A stretch of 6,228 nucleotides of DNA. Source: an uncultured Treponema sp. (GTDB lineage Bacteria > Spirochaetota > Spirochaetia > Treponematales > Treponemataceae). Every line of letters begins with the position of its first letter. Position 1 is the first letter of the stretch. This document shows positions 1 to 5,363 of this stretch, piece by piece. The notes under the pieces were generated by a model, which saw only the letters and a list, made by a program, of their open reading frames with translations, was not told the origin of the DNA and made no database searches. The stretch spans positions 1-6,228 of the forward strand of contig CAMWPF010000094.1 in NCBI GenBank assembly GCA_947176045.1. The letters are read 5' to 3'. A program made the translations under genes and the position numbers.

Positions 1-1008
1 GTGCTTTCCGTGCATCCCGCGCGCGGAGTTGCTTCTGTCACGCTGCAGGCTGCCGCACTGCTGGCTCCGTTCGGACGGTTCGAACTTTCAGAAAACGCGC
101 GGCTTGTAACGCGCCTCGTGATGGCTTCCAACAGCCGCGCGCTCATTCCGCCCGAGCCGGCGCGGACGCTCGCTCCCCTGCGCATGGATCCCGGCCTGCT
201 GGTGGGAAGCCGTCCGTCCGCATGGCGCGCCGCGGACTATGAGCTGTACGAGTGGGACCGGTTTCCTGGAATCCTGTTCTTCGACACGCGCACGTATGCC
301 GTGCAGGATGACTTTTTCCGGCGGCTGGCGTTCTTTGTGGAAAAGGCTGGATACCGCGGCAGGATCCTGTCGGACGCAGAGCTGGAGGGCCGGCACGGCT
401 ACAACGCTCATGACTACAGCGCGGAATCGCTGGCGGCGTTCTTCACGGAGGCGCGCCGCGCCGGAGCCGCGCTCAACGCGCGGGAGCTGCTCCTGCGCGA
501 CATCCTCCTGCAAAACGGCGTCATCGCTGTTGCGCCTGACGGATATTCCGCAGGGCGGGGCGCGGTCATTTCCATCTCGCAAGAGTCGCCGGACTGGCTG
601 CGCCGCTCCCTGTCCGCCCATGAAATCTGGCACGGAATGTTCTTTACGGACGAGGCGTTCCGCAACGCGGTCGCCGCCGTCTACTATACGATCGACAGGA
701 AGTCGCTGGACTTCATCACCGGATACTGGAACTCCCAGCCGACGTTGGGCTATGACCCGGCGGATACGTACCTCATGCACAATGAATTTATGGCGTACAT
801 CATGCAGCAGCCGCTTGCTTCTGTGGCGGCATACTTCGTGCATCTTGCGAACCGCGGCTCCGTCATGAGGGCGATGCCGGAGCTTTGCGCGTATGTGCGC
901 GGAAACGGCGGCAGCACGTTCGAGGACGCGGCGCGGGTTTTCGACGCCTACGCCTTCGACAATTGGGGGCTTGCCTGCGGGCGCGTCTCGCTTGTTGAAA
1001 GGCGGTAG
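1..1008 (+). CDS. Putative zinc metallopeptidase (HEIWH), 5' end missing
   Basis: The frame is open from the first base to a TAG at 1006-1008, so the gene probably begins upstream. The GTG at base 1 is likely an internal valine codon. Counting from base 1, residues 207-211 read HEIWH, a match to the HExxH zinc-protease signature (two His zinc ligands and the Glu general base). The stretch NEFMAY at 261-266 puts a Glu at 262 where a gluzincin-type third ligand could lie. The region before the motif (about 75-205) is soluble-looking mixed alpha/beta, and no membrane segment is obvious in the visible part. A signal peptide cannot be judged because the N-terminus is absent. I do not recognise a named family, and the substrate is unknown. 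Its last 61 bp overlap the 3' end of the opposing metallo-beta-lactamase gene. Peptidase chemistry is inferred from motifs only. Confidence 0.8.
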   Translation: MLSVHPARGVASVTLQAAALLAPFGRFELSENARLVTRLVMASNSRALIPPEPARTLAPLRMDPGLLVGSRPSAWRAADYELYEWDRFPGILFFDTRTYAVQDDFFRRLAFFVEKAGYRGRILSDAELEGRHGYNAHDYSAESLAAFFTEARRAGAALNARELLLRDILLQNGVIAVAPDGYSAGRGAVISISQESPDWLRRSLSAHEIWHGMFFTDEAFRNAVAAVYYTIDRKSLDFITGYWNSQPTLGYDPADTYLMHNEFMAYIMQQPLASVAAYFVHLANRGSVMRAMPELCAYVRGNGGSTFEDAARVFDAYAFDNWGLACGRVSLVERR

Positions 1009-1574
1009 TTTTCTTTCTGCATGTTGATGTTGAACTGCCGTTCCGCGCCGATGCATGTCGGCGGCCCGTGTCCCGGCATGATGACGGTGCTGTCCTGCTG
1101 GGAGAAAATCTTTTCCTCGATATTCATGCGGAGGATGTGGTCGGAATAGCTGCTGTTCGTGCTGCCGTTCCTTCCGGCGGTGAGCGAGTCGCCGGTGAAC
1201 AGCACGTTGCCGATTTTGTACACCATCGAATCGAACGTATGCCCCGGCAGGTGCATATAGTGGACGGTGAAGCCGGCAAGCCGTATCTTTCCATCTCCTG
1301 TGATGAGGGAGATGCTTTGCTCCGCGATTTCCCAGTCCGCCCCGTAGATTTTCGGCGAATAGATTTTCATGAGCGTCTTTAGGCCGTGGACATGGCTTCC
1401 ATGGTTGTGCGTGATGAGGATTCCTGCGAGCTTGTACTCGTTCTCTTCAATCCGGTTGATGATTTTTTCCGTAATCCTTCCCGGATCGATGATGATTGCC
1501 TCTCTGTTCCGCTCGTTGACAACAAGGTAGCAGTTTGAAAAGCCGCCGAGGTTGAGGTGGAAGTAAATTTTCAT
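948..1574 (-). CDS. Metallo-beta-lactamase-fold hydrolase (glyoxalase II-like), 208 aa
   Basis: A short MBL-fold protein, about the size of small glyoxalase II-like hydrolases and presumably cytosolic. The start is ATG at 1574-1572, fixed by the good N-terminus MKIYFHLNLGG and by its one-base overlap with the upstream stop (TGATG). Landmarks are NCYLV (14-18) leading to IIIDPG (27-32), the metal loop THNHGSH (55-61), LPGHT (109-113), TGDS (127-130) and PGHG (167-170). This gives His56, His58 and His112 for metal site 1, and His61 and His169 plus bridging Asp129 for site 2. The usual Asp of HxHxDH is Ser60 here, which may weaken site 2. The substrate is unknown; thioester or ester hydrolysis is a family-level guess. 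The last 20 residues, beyond about 188, overlap the opposing metallopeptidase gene and look like an unconserved tail. It is probably co-transcribed with and translationally coupled to the pentapeptide gene. Confidence 0.9.
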   Translation of the reverse strand: MKIYFHLNLGGFSNCYLVVNERNREAIIIDPGRITEKIINRIEENEYKLAGILITHNHGSHVHGLKTLMKIYSPKIYGADWEIAEQSISLITGDGKIRLAGFTVHYMHLPGHTFDSMVYKIGNVLFTGDSLTAGRNGSTNSSYSDHILRMNIEEKIFSQQDSTVIMPGHGPPTCIGAERQFNINMQKENYRLSTSETRPQASPQLSKA

Positions 1575-2263
1575 CAGGCGCCCGTCCCTTCGATTTCTTT
1601 TGCCGGCTGTGCGGGGATGTTGAGGAACTGCGCCTTTCCGGCGGCGTCGAAGTCCGCGTCCCGGGTGTTCGACATTTTGAACAGGATGTTCTTGTGCTCG
1701 ATGCTGTGGAACACCGTCCGCTTGAGGTTGCAGTTCCGGAACGACGTGTCGACGAGCTTCGCCATGATGAACCGGGAGTTGTACAAGTCTGAGTCGTCGA
1801 ACGACGACTGGAAGGAATTGATTCCGTTGAAGTTGATTTGGAACAGCGTGCTTCCCGTAAAAATAGTGTGCGTGAACGTGCTTCCGGCGAACGACGAGAA
1901 CTGCATATTGCATTTGATGAGGTTGCAGTCTGTAAAGACGGCGAAGTCGAACATACTCATCCGGCTGATCAATCCCTCCGAATGGACGTTTATGAACGTG
2001 CAGTGCATGAAGTTGCAGCCGAAGAATCGCTTGTTCGAAAGGTCGATGCCTGAAAACGTCATGCCGGGAGCGTTCAGTCCGATGATGGTGTCGTGGGATT
2101 TTATGTAGTCATAAATGTTCTGCTGGCTTCTTCCCGGATCAGGAATATGGTCGAGGCAGTAGTTCTTTTCGTCCGAAATGCTGCCGTCTTCGCCGAATGC
2201 CGAGACAGCCTGGTTGCAGCAGGCGCGGACGAGGCACTTGTTCAATGCAAACATGGTTTTCAT
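1574..2263 (-). CDS. Pentapeptide-repeat protein with Cys-rich N-terminus, 229 aa
   Basis: From residue 70 to 205 every fifth residue is Phe, Leu or Met with few exceptions (F70, L75, F80, F85, F90, F105, F110, L115, M120, F125, F130, F135, L140, F145, F155, L160, F165, L170, F175, L180, F185, F195, F205). This is the central-residue register of a right-handed quadrilateral beta-helix of about seven coils. The N-terminal 40 residues hold C10, C15, C16, C36 and H39, arranged like a small zinc-binding knuckle. Function is unknown; pentapeptide proteins range from gyrase-protecting DNA mimics to scaffolds, and nothing here selects among them. Start choice is open: ATG at 2263 and ATG at 2254 (residue 4) are both possible, neither has a clear Shine-Dalgarno, and a promoter-like pair would favour 2254. 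The frame continues upstream but is antisense to murI and not coding-like. The stop overlaps the next start by one base. Confidence 0.9.
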   Translation of the reverse strand: MKTMFALNKCLVRACCNQAVSAFGEDGSISDEKNYCLDHIPDPGRSQQNIYDYIKSHDTIIGLNAPGMTFSGIDLSNKRFFGCNFMHCTFINVHSEGLISRMSMFDFAVFTDCNLIKCNMQFSSFAGSTFTHTIFTGSTLFQINFNGINSFQSSFDDSDLYNSRFIMAKLVDTSFRNCNLKRTVFHSIEHKNILFKMSNTRDADFDAAGKAQFLNIPAQPAKEIEGTGA

Positions 2264-2290
2264 GGTAAAGTATTGCGCTTTTTTAGTCAA
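2262..2290 (-). promoter_or_regulatory. Possible promoter of the pentapeptide/MBL pair
   Basis: On the minus strand TTGACT (2290-2285) lies 17 bp before TACCAT (2267-2262). The -35 is strong and the -10 is weak (4 of 6). Initiation would fall near 2256-2255, immediately before the ATG at 2254, so the mRNA would be leaderless and translation would start at residue 4 of the listed protein. It overlaps the murI promoter candidate on the other strand. Confidence 0.35.
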
Positions 2291-2301
2291 ATGATTATGA
2301 T
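2273..2301 (+). promoter_or_regulatory. Likely murI promoter
   Basis: TTGCGC (2273-2278), a 17-bp spacer and TATGAT (2296-2301), the latter matching the sigma-70 -10 consensus at five of six positions. Transcription would start near 2308, leaving a leader of about 32 nt to the ATG at 2340 or about 59 nt to the TTG at 2367. It sits in the AT-rich part of the gap between divergent genes. Confidence 0.5.
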
Positions 2302-2339
2302 GGTCTCTGCCCGAAGGCGTTTGCCGGCGGCGCGCAGCC

Positions 2340-3176
2340 ATGTCTGATGGAATTCGAGGGAAACAGTTGTCCGTGGATTTTGCTTTTTTGGACTCCGGCA
2401 TCGGAGGACTGCCGTATCTCCGCTGCCTCAAGGAGCGGCGGCCGGCCGCGCGGTGCGTGTATGTCGCCGACACTCGGAATTTTCCGTACGGAGCAAAGGC
2501 TCCCGGCGACATTCTCCGCTGCGCATCCGCTGTAACTGAAAGGATCATCCGCCGCTGGCAGCCGGAGGCGGTTGTGATTGCATGCAATACGATTTCTGTA
2601 ACGGCGTTGGAGGAGCTGCGCCGCCGCTTTCCTGAAACGCAGTTTGTGGGAACGGTTCCCGCCATCAAGCCGGCTGCGGAGCTGTCGAAGACGAAGCGCA
2701 TCGGACTGCTTGCGACGGAAGCGGCCGCCGCAAGCCCGTATATCGTCGCCCTCAAGGAAAAGGTCGCGCCGGAATGCACGCTGGTCTGCCGCGGCGACAA
2801 CGCGCTGGTTTCATTCATCGAACGCCGGTATTTGGAGTCAACTCCCGAAGAGCGCGGCCGGGCCGTGCTTCCCGCCGTCCGCTTCTTCAAGGATGCCGGA
2901 TGCGACGCATTCGTCCTTGGCTGCACGCATTTTCTGAACATGACCGAGGACTTCCGCCGCGCCGCCGGACCGGATATGGCGGTGGTCGATTCCCGCGACG
3001 GCGTGGTCCGCCGGGCGCTTTCTGTCGGCGGCGCTGCCGCTCCTGGCGCAGGCGGCTCGGAAGCCTCCACGGAGCCGGCGCTGTATGTAACGGGATTTTC
3101 TGATGGAAGCGATGGTTCATTGTACGATGAGTTCTGCCGCAAGATGCATTTTTCGTTCTGCGGAATCTTTTCGTGA
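2340..3176 (+). CDS. murI: Glutamate racemase MurI, 278 aa
   Basis: Interconverts L- and D-glutamate in the cytosol, providing D-Glu for the peptidoglycan stem peptide. It is a cofactor-independent racemase using two cysteines. Family landmarks are in order: FLDSGIGG (16-23), with the catalytic-site Asp18-Ser19; PYG (49-51); ACNT (81-84) with Cys82; VPAIKPA (106-112); and LGCTH (193-197) with Cys195. Length is normal for the family. The ATG at 2340 has no clear Shine-Dalgarno. An in-frame TTG at 2367 is preceded by GAGGG (2356-2360) at a 6-nt distance and would give the more typical N-terminus MSVDFAFLDSG, so the true start may be there. An Ala/Gly/Ser-rich stretch (230-244) lies in the C-terminal part. 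The gene is transcribed alone, divergent from the pentapeptide gene and converging on the radical-SAM-like gene 19 bp away. Confidence 0.95.
   Translation: MSDGIRGKQLSVDFAFLDSGIGGLPYLRCLKERRPAARCVYVADTRNFPYGAKAPGDILRCASAVTERIIRRWQPEAVVIACNTISVTALEELRRRFPETQFVGTVPAIKPAAELSKTKRIGLLATEAAAASPYIVALKEKVAPECTLVCRGDNALVSFIERRYLESTPEERGRAVLPAVRFFKDAGCDAFVLGCTHFLNMTEDFRRAAGPDMAVVDSRDGVVRRALSVGGAAAPGAGGSEASTEPALYVTGFSDGSDGSLYDEFCRKMHFSFCGIFS
2356..2369 (+). promoter_or_regulatory. Shine-Dalgarno favouring a TTG start for murI
   Basis: GAGGG at 2356-2360 is followed after 6 nt by TTG (2367-2369), in frame with murI. The upstream ATG (2340) has only GC-rich sequence before it. A start here would remove nine residues without touching the conserved FLDSGIGG motif. 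A GTG at 2373 is a third option at 12-nt spacing. Confidence 0.45.
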
Positions 3177-3195
3177 TGGAGGAGTCCGCCGCGTG

Positions 3196-4227
3196 CTACA
3201 GGATCTCGTAGTCGGGGCCGTCGGAGCCGGCGAAGATGCGGACGCGGCACTGTTCGAGGCAGACGTCTTCATGGAAGGACGCGGGATCCGCCGCTTCGGG
3301 GCTGAGGAGGTCGTCAGGGTGGTACGAGGTTTCCAGCACGGACTCTTGGTTTTCTCCGACGAGCCGTGAGAACGCGCCGTTGAGCCGCACGATGTCGTTG
3401 ACGGCGGGAAGCAGTTCGGAAAGGCGCTTTTCTTCATATTTCATCGCCAGAAAGAGCAGCTGCATTTTTTCAATTTCGGCGTGCGGGGCCGTTTCGGGAA
3501 CGAATCCTGAACGGAAGCCGCAGCTGCTGCATCGCTGCCATTCCGAAAAATCTGAAAAGAAGGCGGACGGCGGCATCTTCAGCGGTTTGAGGACGGATAA
3601 AAACCACGGCACGGCACGGCCCGCCGAATAGAACGTCCGGCAGGCGAACGCAAGGTTCCGGGCGGTGCGGACGTCCGCTCCGCTGAACGTGGCGGACGCG
3701 CGCGCCGTCTGTGCGGTTTCTTGGTTTTCCGTCTGCGGAAAGTCGATGTGGTTCGGGTGCTGCGCCGCCGAAAAGTCGAGCCGGTCGCGGAACAATTTGA
3801 GCGAGTCGCCGGGCGTGTCGGCATAGAACAGCTGTACGCCGAACACCAGCTCCGCTGCGTTGAGCCGCGCCGCTTTTCCAGAGTAGCGCTTTTTATCGAA
3901 CAGGGGCGGAGCCGCGCCGCTGTTTTTTCCATGCCCGCCGACCGCAGCCCGCAGCCGGAGCGGGATGTCCAACGAGCAGGGGATGCGGGCTGCGGCGCGG
4001 CACAGTTCCGCATCGATGAGTTCGGGCTGCACTGTCAGGGAGACGAAGAGCCCCGGCGCATCCCGTTCCGCATTTTGAAGCAGCCGGAGGATCTTTCCCC
4101 TGTCCGCGGAGAAGGCGTCGTCATGAACTGCCAGTTCGGAAAGCCCTTGCGCGGCGCAGGCTTTCGGTGCGGACTCTAGTTCTGCCGCCGAAAAATGGCG
4201 TGCCGCGCCGTCGGCCGCGTTGTTCAC
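3196..4227 (-). CDS. Radical-SAM-like protein lacking the CxxxCxxC cluster motif, 343 aa
   Basis: The start is taken as GTG at 4227-4225, whose GTGA overlaps the asnA stop; longer forms would be antisense-frame sequence inside asnA. The first half resembles the TIM-barrel part of B12-type radical SAM proteins: LAVHDDAF (32-39), FDKKRY (110-115), a segment near 127-141 containing VFGVQLFYADTPGD, LDF (150-152) and HPNHIDFPQ (157-165). In active family members these follow an N-terminal CxxxCxxC loop that binds a 4Fe-4S cluster. No such motif exists here, and asnA leaves no room for one upstream. Other cysteines cluster late: CSSC (233-236) and CLEQC (323-327), a possible metal site. The C-terminal part (about 250-343) is partly helical and unrecognised. 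Function is unknown; it may be a non-catalytic barrel or a repurposed enzyme. Coupling to asnA suggests co-expression. The family assignment is by motif reading only. Confidence 0.8.
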   Translation of the reverse strand: MNNAADGAARHFSAAELESAPKACAAQGLSELAVHDDAFSADRGKILRLLQNAERDAPGLFVSLTVQPELIDAELCRAAARIPCSLDIPLRLRAAVGGHGKNSGAAPPLFDKKRYSGKAARLNAAELVFGVQLFYADTPGDSLKLFRDRLDFSAAQHPNHIDFPQTENQETAQTARASATFSGADVRTARNLAFACRTFYSAGRAVPWFLSVLKPLKMPPSAFFSDFSEWQRCSSCGFRSGFVPETAPHAEIEKMQLLFLAMKYEEKRLSELLPAVNDIVRLNGAFSRLVGENQESVLETSYHPDDLLSPEAADPASFHEDVCLEQCRVRIFAGSDGPDYEIL

Positions 4228-5255
4228 AGGAGTGGAATTCCCGCTTTTTTGCAGGCGTCCCTTTCGGATTCCGGCCAGACACTGACCTGCGTTTCGCCGA
4301 TGTGCGCCTTCCGCAGCAGGAACATGCACAGCCGCGACTGTCCGATGCCGCCGCCGAGCGTGCTGGGAAGTCCTCCCTCGAGCAGCTTTTTATGGAATGC
4401 CAGCTGGGCGCGCTCCTCGCAGCCGCGCTCCTTGAGTTGGAGCGCCAGCGATTCAGGACTGACGCGGATTCCCATCGAAGAGATTTCAAGCGAGCGCTTG
4501 AGGACGCTGTTCCAGACGATGAGGTCGCCGTTGAGTCCGACGTGGCCGTCGCCGGATTCGCTGATCCAGTCGTCGTAGTCCGGGGCGCGTCCGTCGTGGA
4601 TGGAGCCGTCGGGAAGCCTTCCGCCGATGCCCGCAATGAACGCCGCGCCATAGGTTTCGGCGGCCTTGTCCTCCCGCTCCTTCGGCGTCAGGTTTGGATA
4701 TTCCGCGAGCAGGTCGTCGGAATAGATGATTTGGATTTTTTCAGGCAGCGCCGGCTCCAGCATGGAGTAGCGGTCGTAGATGTAGAATTCCGTACGCTTG
4801 AGGCAGCTGTAGATTTTTTTCACAATGTCGAAAAGGTGGAACACCGTCCGGTCCTTTTCGTCGATGGCAAGCTCCCAGTCCCACTGATCGACATACAGGG
4901 AATGGATTGCGTCAATCGTCTCGTCCGGCCTGATGGCGTTCATGTCCGTATAAATTCCGAATCCCGGCTTCAGCCCCAGTTCGGCGACTTTGAGCCGCTT
5001 CCATTTCGCAAGGGATTGGACGATTTCCATCTTCATGCCGCCTATGTTCGGAACGTTGAAGGAAACTGGCTTTTCGATGCCGTTCAAGTCGTCGTTGACG
5101 CCCGTTCCGGCAGGCACGAACAGGGGCGCCGTAACGCGCGTCAAGTTCAGCTCGGTGGAAAGCGACATCTGGAAAAATTCTTTGATGCTGACAATCGCCC
5201 GCTCCGTTTCCCGTGCGGAAAGGATGGGCTGATAGTTCGACGGAAATTCATACAT
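4224..5255 (-). CDS. asnA: Aspartate-ammonia ligase (asparagine synthetase A), 343 aa
   Basis: Makes asparagine from aspartate, ammonia and ATP (giving AMP and pyrophosphate) in the cytosol. It is a class II aminoacyl-tRNA-synthetase-like fold. The protein is close to the roughly 330-residue E. coli AsnA and intact end to end. Recognisable segments are VTAPLF and GTGVNDDLNG (about 41-60), EKPVSF, KWKR, YTDMNAIRPDE, SLYVDQWDWE, GIGGRLPDGSIHDGRAPDYDDW (middle), LNGDLIVWN, SMGIRVSPESL and GGGIGQSRLCMFLL near the C-terminus, the last being the ATP-site class II motif 3 region. The start is ATG at 5255-5253, giving MYEFPSNYQP. No Shine-Dalgarno precedes it, but a strong promoter lies so close that the message may be leaderless. 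It is the first gene of a leftward pair; its stop is shared in a GTGA overlap with the radical-SAM-like gene. Confidence 0.97.
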   Translation of the reverse strand: MYEFPSNYQPILSARETERAIVSIKEFFQMSLSTELNLTRVTAPLFVPAGTGVNDDLNGIEKPVSFNVPNIGGMKMEIVQSLAKWKRLKVAELGLKPGFGIYTDMNAIRPDETIDAIHSLYVDQWDWELAIDEKDRTVFHLFDIVKKIYSCLKRTEFYIYDRYSMLEPALPEKIQIIYSDDLLAEYPNLTPKEREDKAAETYGAAFIAGIGGRLPDGSIHDGRAPDYDDWISESGDGHVGLNGDLIVWNSVLKRSLEISSMGIRVSPESLALQLKERGCEERAQLAFHKKLLEGGLPSTLGGGIGQSRLCMFLLRKAHIGETQVSVWPESERDACKKAGIPLL

Positions 5256-5264
5256 AATGAAATG

Positions 5265-5293
5265 ATTCTACAGCGTGGCACTTTTTTTTGCAA
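5265..5293 (-). promoter_or_regulatory. asnA promoter, probably giving a leaderless mRNA
   Basis: On the minus strand TTGCAA (5293-5288), a 17-bp spacer beginning with an A-run, and TAGAAT (5270-5265) make a good sigma-70-like pair. Initiation 6-7 nt after the -10 would fall at about 5259-5258, only three or four bases before the ATG at 5255. This agrees with the lack of a Shine-Dalgarno. The eight-base A/T run at 5282-5289 overlaps the -35/spacer junction. Confidence 0.6.
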
Positions 5294-5317
5294 TCGCTAT
5301 TTTCGTTCATGCCGACG

Positions 5318-5346
5318 TTGCCAGCGTTCTGATTTTGCGGTACAGT
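5318..5346 (+). promoter_or_regulatory. Likely promoter of the pseudouridine synthase gene
   Basis: TTGCCA (5318-5323, five of six consensus), a 17-bp spacer and TACAGT (5341-5346, four of six). Transcription would start near 5352-5353, just before the GGAG ribosome binding site at 5355-5358. It lies back to back with the asnA promoter in the 108-bp divergent gap. Confidence 0.5.
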
Positions 5347-5363
5347 TCCGGTACGGAGTTTCC

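Noticed and set aside
88..1056. Long minus-strand open frame (322 codons) opposite the metallopeptidase
   Set aside because: Arg- and His-rich low-complexity translation with no motif. It is the antisense shadow of a GC-rich gene that has clear motifs on the plus strand.
1046..1063. Inverted repeat CGCCGA/TCGGCG downstream of the metallopeptidase stop as a terminator
   Set aside because: It has only a 6-bp stem with no following T-run and lies within the MBL coding sequence, so it is probably chance in GC-rich DNA.
1706..1719. A 14-base string TGGAACACCGTCCG that recurs near 4837-4850
   Set aside because: Both copies encode RTVFH on the minus strand in unrelated proteins; shared codon preference explains it, and no flanking similarity exists.
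3177..3195. Terminator between murI and the radical-SAM-like gene
   Set aside because: The 19-bp gap holds no convincing stem-loop or T-run.
2264..3250. Upstream continuation of the pentapeptide frame across murI on the minus strand
   Set aside because: The sequence before the Cys-rich head is Ser/Arg/Pro-rich and antisense to the conserved MurI motifs, so it is an accidental open frame.
3605..3619. Short tandem CACGG/GGCAC repeat in the radical-SAM-like gene
   Set aside because: Three five-base units inside an intact coding frame; too short to be meaningful.
4228..4329. Extension of the radical-SAM-like gene to the ATG at 4329
   Set aside because: The added 34 residues are antisense-frame sequence within the conserved C-terminus of asnA; the GTG in the GTGA overlap is the natural start.
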